NCBI RefSeq assembly: GCF_000003605.2
Contig: NW_003132853.1
Coordinates: forward strand, 219,831-269,139
Source: Saccoglossus kowalevskii
Lineage: Eukaryota; Hemichordata; Enteropneusta; Harrimaniidae
Direction: 5' to 3'
Length of the DNA: 49,309 bases
This document shows, one piece after another, positions 12,901 through 26,800 of the stretch. A program made the translations under genes and the position numbers. Numbering within the stretch: position 1 is the first letter of the stretch; the number at the start of each line of letters is the position of its first letter. The notes below the pieces were generated by a model. It searched no databases and was not told the origin of the DNA. It saw only the letters and a program-made list of their open reading frames with translations.

Positions 12901-14618
12901 GGAATCCAGGATATCGATGTCATTATGTTTAATCGAGTGGTTTCATATCTACCGATTCAGGCATCACTCTTGTCAAACAAGAGTATTAAACCAGAAACAT
13001 TCACAACGTGAATATCACATCAACATCATTTACGTGAAGAATTTCTGCTATTCTAGACCAAATGTCATATCTGTACAGTGTCAAAAACGCATTCAATTAC
13101 AACATTGTGTTTCTACACACATTTTACTGATTAAAATGTTTCTCGGTTGGCTTATTGCACTGGTCATTGCGTAATTACGATATATTTGAGGATATCTGTA
13201 CGAGTGTGCATATCTCTAGAGAGATATTGAATGACATGATTATGTAGCAAGAATGAAGTAATACAATTACCAGCACATAATCCAATTCGCATCTACCATT
13301 ATGTAATCATGAGGGTCACAATAATCAGACTTGTACCATTGCCTACTATGTACGCACAGTTCTCATCTAAGTACACAATGCATTATGGGTTTATCGTGAA
13401 AACTGATTGGTTAATAGTAAATACTGAATATGATATACTCAATAACATCGATGCAAAGTATAGACAGACAAACCAGGAATCGAATGACGATATACTCCAT
13501 TGTCATCGAGCCCGGCCTCCGTATCATGATACACTACACAGAAGCACGTACTCGTGAGCTTCATGGAGCTGCATACCAGGGAAGAACGATGGATTATAGC
13601 TATTATAGACAAACAAGTTTTGACGGATTAAACGCTGATTATTCTTCAGAAACTGAAATTCGTTCTGCGAAATGATGTGAACAATACCAATATATGTATA
13701 TGATTACGCATTCATGTGTACATTGCCAATAGTAATATTGTGCGTACTCTAGTGGTGTTATGCACAAGTTCGAAGTGCTTCATTTCCTGTCCTTGGTAAA
13801 CTAACACATATGCGATTACGCAAGCAGGTTTATTAAATTCCATTTGGGTTACTAAGTGCAACATTCTGTAGAAGCTGCCCAATAACAAATGCATTCATTG
13901 CAGTTAAATGTTAATAACATTTTAATGAACATGCGCTTGGAGTGTCGAGAAATGTTCCGACATTTTTCAGTGGGGTCAGGTGTCATGTTTCAGTTGTCTG
14001 TTCCATGCTGATCATGACATTTTAAGAAACTCGAGTACAATTGCAACAGTTTGTACCTGTATGGTATATTTTAATTGATACATACCACGAAATAATACAA
14101 TAGAATATTCTGCAAACAAGACAAAATTGTCTTATCTTATGCGTACCAAAATAAAAGTGCCCGTATAACCGCGTGAGAAAATCTCAGAAAATTGTATACA
14201 TGTTTTTTACCTTCGGGTAAGATTGTAGAATCTCTTCATCATTAATTGATTAGTGGATCATTTTATTAATGGATTTAAATATTCGGCATTGTACCATGAA
14301 GCAGAACACACAGCATCAATTTGTGAATTAAGGGATGATACACGATTAGTGAGTCTATCGCGAAAAAATCGAATTAATATATAACCACGAATTACTATTA
14401 TATATACATATATTTTCCCTCTTCAAGTAATCTTGGATCAAATGGGCGTAATTTCCCATTGTCTATAAGTCTTCATAGGTTTTAACGTAATATACGTTGA
14501 TTGAAGGTGCAATGAATAATTCACGATATTTTGATTTAAATAATTGATTGTCAGATAGGTTTCAATGAGTTTCCAGGGAATCCATCTCATATACACAACA
14601 TGCATGAATCAATAATTA
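9932..14618. other. Non-coding stretch
   Basis: No supported gene on either strand. It holds a run of ten G (10040-10049) and scattered CACGTG sites (11564, 12329). The open frames here are all under 90 codons and show no family features. Confidence 0.4.
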
Positions 14619-14931
14619 TAATATGAGGTTATTACGAGGATACTACAAAGTATGCACGAAGATAGTACAGCGGGAGTATCGTATCGTATGTACGGCGTAC
14701 TGTCTGGGTGTTTAGAACAGAATTAGCGAATTCCTTGAGTGGAGTCCGGTCAAACCCTGGTGGCAGTCATGTTTTTTTTATTACTAGAGGACGCTTACGC
14801 ACGTAATCATTCCATATTTGGAATTCGCATTTCCTTATATGGTAGGATGAAAATACTCCGTAAAAAACGTAAAATACGGCACGCTGTAACTTATGGCGTT
14901 GCGGGGACAGATGTATAATAACCTCATATTA
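14619..14931. mobile_element. Small inverted-repeat (MITE-like) element, copy 2, about 313 bp
   Basis: It has terminal inverted repeats TAATATGAGGTTATTA (14619-14634) and TAATAACCTCATATTA (14916-14931). A possible 5-bp target duplication AATTA (14614-14618 and 14931-14935) overlaps the right end by one base. The interior 14727-14920 matches copy 1, but the outermost nine bases of each end differ from copy 1 while still matching each other. Confidence 0.8.
14812..14842. promoter_or_regulatory. Pair of CArG boxes in element copy 2
   Basis: CCATATTTGG (14812-14821) and CCTTATATGG (14833-14842) again start 21 bp apart. The second box differs from that of copy 1 yet still satisfies CC(A/T)6GG. 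Confidence 0.45.
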
Positions 14932-17814
14932 ATTAACAAGAAGGCTATATTGGGAATGCGCTTCACGAAATATATTTAGACGGAATTTTGAACATCCACC
15001 ATCAAGATTCACTTGTTGGTCACGTGCACAGGGATGTGAGTCGGGATAGAGTGACGTCATTATTACATACATACTAGGTAAAACATAGAATTATAAATAT
15101 AGATCAAGTAAACACCTGTTTATGTTTTCGTGCAGCGGAAATATGATCTACTTCGGGGCCACATTGTTCTATATCTTCCATAGCAGTTTGCTGTTGACTG
15201 AGATGTTGTCATTCAACCAAACAGCTAATCATGTGTTTCACATTCTATGTAAACATGAATCATACTTTGACATCGCATCATGTAATATGAGGTATCTCAC
15301 TGATGTTGATGGTTGAATGACATGAGGGTCGGAATCGAGGTAGTGAAGAGCGAAAGAGGAAGGGCGCGGTAAGATAGAATAACAATTATCACGAATAGGA
15401 ATATTTTTGTATTGTTTCTCAATGCTAAACTAAGATATGACTCGGAATATAAGAACAACATAGTCTGAATGACACAATACCATGATATATAGAATATTGA
15501 TCCTTCAATAGTTATTTTGACAAAATAAATTAAATAATGTAAACACAATATGTGATAAATATTGTAAATTATTGTGAACTGCCATCAAGTTTGGTCTGAT
15601 AAAACAGATTTATTATTTTGACTCGGATTGACACATGAGGGGCGCCAAACGTTGTGCCTCTTTTTCGAAAAATATATTATATTCAATTATCTGAAGTTTG
15701 TACATAGTTATATCACGGATTTGGTCACGTGATTTATCAGGCATCGCTTGAGTTGGTGTTTGTGTTGTAAATGTTTACAATACCCTGAGGCGATTAATGG
15801 CTTGCCTGCTAATCCTGGATACCGAAACTCATACATATGTTCAATCTAGAGGAATTGCCTAAATTCTGACATCTATATTTTTATCATTAAAGTCTTTTCT
15901 GTGCACCAAATGCAGATATTACAAATTACCATGGTTACAGAATTGGTGCTATCTGAACGACAAAAAAGGTTTCTTGGTTCTGCGTCTATAGTCTAATGAT
16001 ATTACAGATGGAGAATAATCACATGGATAATCAACCATCCCAGTAATGAACAGAAGACGATATTATCAGTATGCTAGACATTTTTATCAACAACATAGTT
16101 GTGATTGCAGAACACATCCCCCAACAATTGGTATTCCAATAAGAACAAGTTTTATTCATATAAATACCAACTATGTTAATTTAAAACAAAAGGTAGGAAT
16201 ATATTCCAATAAATATCATAGTCAAATAAATCTATATATGGTATAACTTAATGTATTTTGTGATAATAATCCAATAATATATTCGAATAGACAAGCTTTT
16301 AAGCTGAGATTAAGGAGACCATAGAATAAGCTTATTCTGCTTCATATGTATTATAATCATGAATTTATCTCAAATAACCGGTTTTCTATATTACTATTTT
16401 TACTATCCATAACGTGGTTGGTAGAACAGAATCAATATTCCACTTTATTCAGTCAATGGGGTAATATTGCTCCCGGCTCATTCAATATTACAAATCATTG
16501 AATTTTTTATGTTTTTCACTGAAATTGTCATGTTTTGTAATGTGTAGGTAACACGCTAATTCAGGTTGAATATCTTAAATACACGGATTACGAACATGGA
16601 TTTTGATTGGGTACGATGATGTTAATACTTCAATCATTGGCCAACATTATTTTGATCTTCCCCTTTCCAATTGCGACGTTTTGGATTACAATGCATTGTA
16701 ATAATTTGTTTCAAACTTGCTTTGTCTGTGTCAATATTGTGGAGCTTTGAATAAACCTATTCTCCATTCCAAACTACCGAAGCCCGTGACAACGTAATAT
16801 TATTATCCAATTCAAAGAGATTTAACATCTTATCCAGTTCAACGAGTGGCTGAATTCTAAATGACAAATTTCGAACAGATTGGTAAAATAATATTTGATC
16901 ATTGCTAGGATTCAAATACCTGCAGTCGTCGAGCAACGCGCGTTCACATTTTGTGTAGCCTGCACGAGCTGTATAAGTCGTGTGGAAATCGTATCGAACA
17001 GGACGCGCTGCAGCGACTGTGGCCCTTTAATAATTTAATTTCAGCATGGGGTCGTGGTCACGATGTTGTTGCCGAGTCGTGAAAATGTCACAAGTGACGG
17101 CAATTGAAACCTTAGACTTACATGCACATTGTTGTAGGCTGAGCAGAAATCCGAACGATGTAATTGACAGGTCTTATCAGTTTTCACAACCTACGGCATT
17201 AAACGCGGATTTAAATTTAGAGTCACATGGCGCCCGTCGAATTAAGTAATAGATTATTTCACCATGAATCAAAAAGACAATAAGCTATCGTTTCTGTTCA
17301 ATAGCAATCGCGAAACGTCTCGCCATCATTACAACATTACACAGCACACTGATCGCCGTATCCGACCTATAAGCATATATTAAATGACTAATACTAATTC
17401 TCGTGATCTCGGCCGTTACTACATACTTTTATATATATATGCATACTGGTTCCTGTATGTTCATTCAAATGTAAGAGCGACATATTTCTGTTCAAAAACC
17501 TATTTTATGTTAACAATATTCAAAATAGTTTATTGGGTTGTATGATAAATACCATTTTCTGCATGCATGGTGAAAAATAGCAACAACTGAGGAATAACAA
17601 ACTCAATGAAGTATGTGCGTGTGCTGTGACCCAATTTACAAAATCCTGTGAAGATTTACTCAGATTGATATAAAAACACTACTTCATAGGACATTTGTTT
17701 GTATTTCGACACAAGGGGAACACCTGTTTGCACTTGATTACAATCATTGCTTAAGTTGGAATGTAAATCACAGTCAAAAGGGAAGAGAAACATTCCGCAG
17801 TCACGTGTGGGTGT
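14932..17814. other. Non-coding stretch
   Basis: No supported gene. CACGTG sites occur at 15021, 15726 and 17802. No other organised structure was recognised. Confidence 0.4.
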
Positions 17815-19105
17815 GATTCAATGAGGTGGATGCCGTTTACATTCTGGTGAATGATGGTAGGATTCAATGGGGTGGATGTCGTTTACATTCTGGTGGATGA
17901 TGGTAGGATTCAATGAGGTGGATGTCGTTCATGTTCGGGTGGATGATGGTAGGATTCAATGAGGTGGATGTCATTTACATACTGGTGGATGATGGTAGGA
18001 TTCAATGAGGTGGATGCCATTTACATACTGGTGGATGATGGTAGGATTCAATGAGGTGGATGTCGTTTACATTCTGGTGGATGATGGTAGGATTCAATGA
18101 GGTGAATGTCGTTCATGTTCGGGTGGATGATGGTAGGATTCAATGAGGTGGATGTCATTTACATTCTGGTGGATGATGGTAGGATTCAATGAGGTGGATG
18201 CCGTTTACATTCTGGTGAATGATGGCAGGATTCAATGAGGTGAATGTCACTTACATTCTGGTGGATGATGGTAGGATTCAATGAGGTGGATGTCGTTTAC
18301 ATTCTGGTGGATGATGGTAGGATTCAATGAGGTGAATGTCGTTCATGTTCTGGTGGATGATGGCAGGATTCAATGAGGTGAATGTCATTTACATTCTGGT
18401 GGTTGGATTCAATGAGGTGGATGTCGTTTACATTCTGGTGGATGATGGTAGGATTCAATGAGGTGAATGNNNNNNNNNNNNNNNNNNNNNNNNNNNNNNN
18501 NNNNNNNNNNNNNNNNNNNTTCAATGAGGTGGATGTCGTTTACATTCTGGTGGATGATGGTAGGATTCAATGAGGTGGATGTCGTTAATGTTCTGGTGGA
18601 TGATGGTAGGATTCAATGAGGTGGATGTCGTTTACATTCTGGTGGATGATGGTTGGATTCAATGAGGTGAATGTCGTTCATGTTCTGGTGGATGATGGTA
18701 GGATTCAATGAGGTGGATGTCATTCACATTCTGGTGGATGATGGTAGGATTCAATGAGGTGAATGTCGTTCATGTTCTGGTGAATGATGGTAGGATTCAA
18801 TGGGGTGGATGTCGTTTACGTTCTGGTGGATGATGGTAGGATTCAATGAGGTGGATGTCGTTTACATTCTGGTGGATGATGGTAGGATTCAATGAGGTGG
18901 ATGTCGTTTACATTCTGGTGAATGATGGTAGGATTCAATGAGGTGGATGTCGTTTACATTCTGGTGAATGATGGCAGGATTCAATGAGGTGGATGTCATT
19001 TACATTCTGGTGAATGATGGTTGGATTCAATGAGGTGGATGTCGTTTACATTCTGGTGAATGATGGTTGGATTCAATGAGGTGGATGTCGTTTACGTCCT
19101 GGCAA
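17815..19105. repeat. 46-bp minisatellite, about 28 copies, with an assembly gap inside
   Basis: The unit runs from GATTCAATGAGGTGGATGTC to GGTGGATGATGGTAG, 46 bp. Variants alternate CGTTTACATTCTGG with CGTTCATGTTCTGG or CGTTCATGTTCGGG. One unit near 18400 lacks 9 bp. The two halves of the unit resemble each other (ATTC..TG.GGTGGATG twice), so it probably arose as a dimer of a 20-25 bp ancestor. 46 is not a multiple of three, so it is not coding. Confidence 0.97.
18470..18519. other. Assembly gap (50 N) inside the 46-bp array
   Basis: Fifty consecutive N. The true copy number of the array is therefore unknown. Confidence 0.99.
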
Positions 19106-20863
19106 ACGATTGTGAACACTTCCTTCAAACTGTGGGACTGTTGGAAACATGCTCAGAGGAAAATTATTTAATTTAGTAAATCCCGTAAAAGATCCAAAAT
19201 ATTAAACCATAATATATAACAAAATACAATTCATCTGTCTCCAAAGTAATCACCAGAAGACAACTTGAAACACGTCCGGTCAACATGTCAGAATCACGAT
19301 TCATTAAATCCCAATAATGGCATCTGTTTCTACATATTTCATTTCCATAATTATTGTTAATTATATGAAAACACACACACACGTATATATTTATATATTG
19401 CGAGAAAAGACTTTAGATATAACACGTGGCGTAAGTTACCAAGCAGAAAAATCAACACAGGTGATTATTATATGTATATAACCCAGACGATGCACTATTG
19501 ATACAGCAATGTTGCCTTTGGCAGTCGGTAATCGTCGTGTCTGCATGTTTGATATCAGTTTAATGTATTTGAATTCGGGAATGGCTGATAAAATATATTC
19601 ACACACGGAGCAGAACTAATATGTGTACGTGACAACACTGGTAAATTTGAAGGCGGTACTATTCGTTATATTACTAACAACCTCAACTACATATTAATTA
19701 TACTAGTAGTACATACATAGACGACATACTGGCCTAGTGAGACCTGTCCACGGTCGCTGAACAATAGACTGTTATGATCCAAACGTATTCTATGCGCGTT
19801 CCTATGTGAGCTTTAGCGAAATATTGACACACATTTTTGTTCTCCTAAAATATGTACTGAGTTTCTTAGTAGTGAAGTTCTCACCCGAACAAGGGGCGCG
19901 ATTGTTTCGTTATCGTCGGATTATTTGTAGAAATTTGTTGATTATTATGTATACTTGATTGCGTTATATTTGGACGGAGCAGTGTTTGACATTAGGCAGA
20001 CTATGAAATAATTGTCACATCGAACATATTGTGCAAGGATCGTCCTGGTGTGCTATCACAAATTTGGTTCACGCAGTGTTATCGCGAGTGCTGATAACTA
20101 GGGTGAAGCGACTTGTGTAACCCCAATTGATATAAAGTGTAACCCCCTTCCATTGGTGAAATTATACTTAGGTAAGCTTAAAACGAAGCTCCAACAATTT
20201 CCATGCTCAATGCCAACGCCGACATGGTGACGTATATAATGGTGCAGAGAATTTTTAAGATAGAAACCTACTCATGAATAATAAATATCCAGAATTTATA
20301 TAAATTTATGTAAATTGTATTCGTGGTCGATATAAGAATGTCACCAGAATATTTTTCGTCTGTGCTATGACGTTTTAGCAACGCTTTGTATAGCGTATTT
20401 TTTTTACTTTGTGTAACAGTTGAACCGCAAATTATAAATTTGGTTAAACCTGTATTATTCCAAAAAAGGACAACAGCATTTTGCCCTAATACTGTGGTTG
20501 TGTTCTATGGAATTGTTTTAAACTAACAACTTTTCAATAGAGTTTTTTCCCCAATTTTCACAACACATTACAAGCACATTTCAGTTACATGCGAAGGATG
20601 AATAAAGATCAACATCTGGCGATTTGCGTGATACAAAAAAAGTCAACTGCTGATACAAATAAGCTAAGTCATGATTATGTTATTAGGTATATCGAGAAGG
20701 AGTACACGGTTGGGCTGCACGTCCCAAGGAGTCTATGGTTACTCAGCTAATTACCATTGTTACCGGACACTGATGACGGGAGTCGGACACCAAGGTAACA
20801 CATTCTGCTTCAAATACATACATGCCATAATTTAGTGAGAAATAAGCAGCCTATCGGCTGAGA
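19106..20863. other. Non-coding stretch
   Basis: No gene seen. It contains a short (CA)n run near 19370 and a CACGTG at 19423. Confidence 0.4.
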
Positions 20864-21568
20864 TAGCTCCGCTGTTAGCAATGCACATTTCAATTAAAGA
20901 ACAGAAGATATCATTAGAAAATGAACAATATGTATAGTATCAAAGCAATCGGACTTACAGTTTTTAACAAGTCGAAAATATCACTTTTTACCAAAAATGA
21001 CAAAAATATTCACCAAAATTAAAGAATCGAAGATATCATCACGAAATGAACAAATCTGAGAAACGTCTACATGTAGTATCTATATACGTAATATCAAAGC
21101 AATTGAACTATTGGTTTTTAACAAGAAGTCGAAAATAACACTTTTTACCAATAATGACAAAAATATTCACCAAAATTAGAGAATTAAAGATATCATCACC
21201 AAATGAACAAACCTGAGAGAGGTCCACATGTAGTACAAATATATATAATATCAAAGCAATTGGACTTGCGGTTTTTAACAAGAAGTCGAAAATATCACTT
21301 TTTACCAAAAATGACAAAAATATTCACCAAAATTAGAGAATTGAAGATATCAACATGAAATGAACAAATCTGAGAGAGGTCTACCCAAGGTACATATACA
21401 CGAAGTATAAAGCATTCAGGCTTGTAGTTTTCAAGAAGAAGTCGAAAAAGTAAAACATTGACACGAACGACGGACGACGGACGACGACGACGACGACGAC
21501 GGACGACGACGGACAATCACCCATATGATAAGCTCCGCTCGACAAAGTCGACAGCGGAGCTAAAAAAA
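20864..21568 (+). mobile_element. Non-autonomous element: 157-bp internal repeats, (GAC)n, terminal hairpin and A-run
   Basis: TAGCTCCGCT at 20864-20873 is inverted as AGCGGAGCTA at 21553-21562. The interior has three good copies and a fourth decayed copy of a roughly 157-bp unit (anchor CACTTTTTACCA at about 20982, 21139 and 21297). A (GAC)n-type tract follows (about 21467-21515). The end is a hairpin with a 9-bp stem, AGCTCCGCT (21531-21539) and AGCGGAGCT (21553-21561), then an A-run. No coding capacity. The class is not recognised with certainty. Confidence 0.7.
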
Positions 21569-22589
21569 CAATACATCACTGCAGATGAATCTTTCCCTCA
21601 CTGACTTAAAAATGAATGCCCTGTTTAAATGTTATGTTTGTGTCGTTACTGTTTTATGTTCTTGTACTCCATGACTGATATTTCGAATTCGATGTTGCAT
21701 GTTAGGTTATTTTTACGTAACATCCCAGTGCAAAATATATTTTACCTACTCATAGTCCTCCTAAAATCAGAATTACCTTGTCTGTCAATTGTACCTGCAG
21801 TATTATGGTTTATGTATGCAGATTCCTTTCCCTTTCAGTCCCTTTTTCGAATGGTATACTCAATTAAGCAAAATAATTAAGTTAGTAACAAGCAGGCGTT
21901 ATATTGTATTATATGCCGTGTTTATTTGAGCGAAATGCTGCATTACTTGCGAGAGTGAATAGTGTCAAACCAAAAATTGATTGAATCAAGCCTGAATCGG
22001 AAGAGATAAACACAGGCGTTTAAAGTAAAGCGTTTCTTGTCAATGTACGTGGAAAGGTCAGCCGTTATTTATGAATAACTTGACCCCCGCTGTGTTTATT
22101 TCACGGGCACAGCTCCGAATTTACGCTTGATATACTCTAGAAATAATTCACGAACATTATTACGCTTGGTGACGCTATTGTAAGACTAAGGTGGTGCTAA
22201 TGCGTGAAAAGCCATACTAGTTTTGACTTCATACTGTGACGTGGAAGCCATCTTCGTAACGCAATCTGATAATTACTCCCGCGATTCATAGCGTTTTAAT
22301 GCGCACACCGAGTGTCAGATTTAATATACATCGATTTTTCGTACACCATTTTAGGTTTTTATTACCAAGAGAAAATATTGATTTGTCTGCTCGTATGAAA
22401 CCTACCCTTCCATTAAATCTTCAATTTGAGAAAAATACTAACTATATACTGGATGTATATTATTTACATGAACGTTTGATGTTATAAGATGGCAGTTGTT
22501 TTATTACCAATCTGGAGTGGACCATTAGATGCCATGGGGTGGCACGGTGACAAACTTCAGCCATATTCGTCACTATGTGTTTCATGTAC
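21569..22589. other. Non-coding stretch
   Basis: No supported gene. A YY1-like site, GAAGATGGCTTCC, is present on the minus strand near 22247. Confidence 0.4.
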
Positions 22590-23893
22590 GTTATGCAAAT
22601 CTTAAAATTAAAGAAAGCTTAGAAAGAACTCCTGCGTGTTGTATTGGAGACAAATTAAAATTAATTAAAATTTAAGATTTGCTTTTCAAACGAGAAGCTT
22701 GGTAATATTTGTCTGCTATTTGATTATCATTATCAAAATTTATAATACACACAGAAAATACATTTGATTTTTCATCCAGATATCAGAAATAAGCTAATAA
22801 TAGATGAACAATATGCATGGTTATTAACATTAAACTAATCATGTCAGTGGACCAAATGAATTATTATATAAATTAGGCAATTATTATGCATAGATTTAAA
22901 TCTCTATATTGTTTCAGGGTGAACATGTACAAAGTTTCATTATAATGAGATGAGTAATCCTAACTAAATTAGTGGAAACCTGAAAAGTGAATTATTATGC
23001 AAATTAGGTAATTATTATAGATGTATATAAACCTAAAACTAATTAGATCATTGTGTTAGAGTATATATGTACCAAGATTCATAGAATTAAGTTAAGTACT
23101 ATCACAGGCCATCTATGTAGGTTTCATTGAAATGTGATTAGAACAAAAAAATTATGAATTATTATGCAAATTAGGTAATTGATTTTTACCCAAAACTGAG
23201 CAAGTATGTGCATTGTTCTAGAGCATCAATGTACCAAGTTTCATTGAAATGGAATAATTAGTACATGTGATATCAGTGTAAAAGCAAAAAATTGGCTAAT
23301 TGTGCAAATTAGGTAATTAATATGCACTGATTTAAACCCAAAACTAATCAGGTCTGTGCATTGTTCTAGAACATCTAAGTATCAAGCAAGATTCAATGAA
23401 ATGGGATAAAATTAGTGCAAACGCTGAAAATTATATTTCACATATCTGCGCAATGTGTTATGTATCGATGTAAGATTCATTGAAATGTGATGATTAGTAA
23501 TTGAGATATCAGTGAAGAAGCCGAAAATTAGGTTAATTATATGCATGGGTTTTTATCCAAAACTAATCAAATCTGTGCATTAGTCCAGTGCATTTATGTA
23601 CCAAGTTTAATCAAAAACAAATGAATGGATCTTTATATATCAATGGAGCAGTCGTGGAACAGCTACAAATTGGTCAAATATCATGCAAATTTGGTAATTA
23701 TTATGCATGGATTTCAACCAAAACCTAATCAAATCTGCGCATTAGCCCAGAGCATCTATGCACCGACTTTCATTAAAAATCAACATACGGTTCTTGAGAT
23801 ATCATAGGGTTGGACTAACACACACACACATACACAAACACAGGCTAACTGCAAAGACTCTCATTGTGTGGTTCGCACACGGGAGTCAAAAAA
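22590..23893 (+). mobile_element. Second element of similar layout: degenerate 130-170 bp repeats, (CA)n, hairpin and A-run
   Basis: AAATTAGG-type anchors recur near 22871, 23001, 23168, 23306, 23530 and 23686, each followed by AATTATTATGCATGGATTT-like and CCAAGTTTCATTGAAATG-like sequence. A (CA)n tract lies at about 23816-23843. A hairpin at 23856-23887 (GACTC...GTGTG-GTTCG-CACAC..GAGTC) is followed by AAAAAA. The left boundary is uncertain and no coding capacity is seen. Confidence 0.65.
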
Positions 23894-26800
23894 CGATTAT
23901 TGCAATTTTTTTTCGCAATCATACAGAATGAAAATAATATGTGTGCTACCAATTATGCAAATAACATTTGAAAAAGTATTTTTTGTTTTTTGCTAGCTAA
24001 TATCTTCGTAAATAGAATAAAAATACGCAAACAACAGCAAAATACGCAGCTATCATACCCTTTCGAAGATGAGGTTGGCGACGGAACACAGATTATTTTA
24101 TGGCGACACAACGCCGTTCCAGACAGTGACAGTCTCGTTAATGATTTACAAACGTGCAAGATACAGTCACAACAATAAGTTACGAGTTTTACCGAATAAT
24201 GACCTCGCCAACAAAACCAACAACGAGCAACCTTGAGTAGAAAAAAACTGGGTCATAACAACAAGTGCTGATCTTGTTGTATTTGTCTCTGAACGCACAT
24301 CATCGTGTTGCTCAACGTTCCTGGATAACGATGAAACGTACTACAATTTCAATAGAAATTAAAACTTAAATAGTTAGATTAATACAATTGTTTTACCAAT
24401 TCAACCAAACGTTATAGTAACGCTTTTGATATTCTCAGAATATTGTGAAAATATTGCATAAACAACAAGTAAAATCGTACTACATTCTCATTTAATAACG
24501 GAATATTATACTCAAAAATAATATCCTAGGGGAATAATAATAATAATAATATAATAAATCATATACACACTATATAATTATATTTGTATTCGCCTCGTCA
24601 CGTCACGTGATGACAATGATTCGCGACGCGAAACAGTCGTCCTGGCGCGGTTAAAAATTGTTGGATGGCTGTGCCGTTCCAATGAAAGGCTGCTTTCAAG
24701 CCACAGCGATGTATATGTATCAACATATTGGCTGTCCATGTCTAATAGGTCATTAGGTGGGATATCTGTTTCATGGCGCCCATTTAACTGCATCGTCACT
24801 CAGCAGCTACGAAAGCCGTTGACACATTGTTGTCAGCAAATATGGTAATGTATATAAACTACTCTCCACAGAACAGGAAGGCACGTCAGATGTAAAAATA
24901 AACATCGAAGACACTTGTTTATAAGAAAAGAACAAATGCAACAAGCTAGCGTTTAATCGTGTTCATAAATTGAGTACAAAATAGTTTGTTAGACCAAATG
25001 ATGATTACATGTTTTGTCATGAATTTAATCAATTGTTTTCTTAAAAATCATTTTTGAAATCTCTATATTCACTAATCACAATATAAATGAAAAGGGTAAA
25101 CAATGCCAAGGCAATCACGATGGAAGTCCATGTATTCATGCTGTACATACAACCAACCAACTTACAACTAACAAGTAAACCAAATCCACTTTCATTCAGG
25201 GTAGTGAATTCAGGTCAATCAACAGTTGTCTCGGAGAAAGCATACTGTACGAATGTTGCCCTCGGGTATTGCATGTACTAGTATTTCCCATGGCCCTTAA
25301 GACAGCCGACACAAAGTCAATTTAAATAGTATAATTACTCGCCCATCGGGGCTCAATACTAATAAAAACGTGCTAAAGTAGTTTATGAACTAACGACTAG
25401 CGATGTTTCACCTCAATATAGTCTATTCTACGTAAAGATATTTTTTTTTCAAATTACCAAATAGTATTTATTATACAACGCATCAGATATTCAATTTGAG
25501 AATTCGTTTTCGGAATGGCGAGAAATATTGTTGCACCTTCAAAGCGTTGGTAGTTGTTTGGCATGGGGACGAGAACACCGAATCTAATCTTGGAATGTAA
25601 TCAAAATAGACTTTATTCATGATATGCTGATTGTGAGCCTTGTTTCGACAAGGAAAAATCGACAATGTACGTGTCACAGCTTGCAGCCATGACAGTAAGA
25701 AAATGAAGAAAGGCCCGGAGACATACATGATTGCACCCCATTATGAGTCGTTTAATTAGCTCACACCACGACCACAAGACGATACACAGAACGCAGAATG
25801 AACGATATATGTAAATATTGACCATTAAACAACAAATGCCCCTTGCACTGAAGCGAAATGACTTGAAATGACATCTACTGAGCATTTTAATAAGTTAATA
25901 AGTATCAGCGGAGGAGGGAATGTCGATCATGGATAAATAATACGCAGTGACATTGTTCAGCGGTCATTTTTAACTTCACAAGCATTTTATTTAGAGACAG
26001 ACACACAAACGGACGGACAGACCACTGCACATCGAGCATGGCTTACTCGGATGTTCAAAAAAAATTGGTATTCTCTCGCCACCGGGAAGCACATGATATG
26101 ACTCGAATCGTGACTCAGAGAAGGTCTTTACTTCACAGAGTATTATAATTTATACAATACTAATCAAATAATGACGAATGGACAGGTCAATATCAATTTG
26201 ACAACATCATGTTCGTGTACACCAACAGACCGTATCACCATAGTTCAAATCGGCAAAACAAACGACATACTTTGTAAGTTATACAAAACTAATGAAAAAA
26301 AACATTGGTCCCGCTGCTTACATTTTGTTCTTGAAAAGTTGAGTTTCAAAACGGTAACATTTAATATTTTTACTAACTAGTCATTGATAGCCTGAAAATG
26401 CGCACTTTTGGTTCATTGTCTGATGTGCGCGCGCAATATTGTGAGGGTACCATAGAAAACGTCCAACATCCCGCGTAAATAGACAGACGGCATTGCATGC
26501 GGGCAAGATGTGATTATTACTGGGCATGTCGCCACGATCACAAAATTATATACCAAACGGATGCAAAAATACGCACCAACGAACGTAAAGTCAGAATGAC
26601 AGACAGCCGGGACAAAGACAGTCCAATTTGAAAACGTTATTTAAATTGAAAATTCGCTGCAATTGTTTATAAAAAAAACAAAAAAAAAAACATTATTAAC
26701 GATTTTTACGAAAAACATAACATGTAACTTTTTTCATATCTTACACTTCTGTGAGCGATTAAATCTGTAGACGATGGGAAATTGTGTTGACTGTAAAACC

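Noticed and set aside
14210-14223. TTACC-TTCG-GGTAA tetraloop hairpin
   Set aside because: A 5-bp stem is expected by chance in 49 kb, and a terminator-type reading has no meaning in animal DNA.
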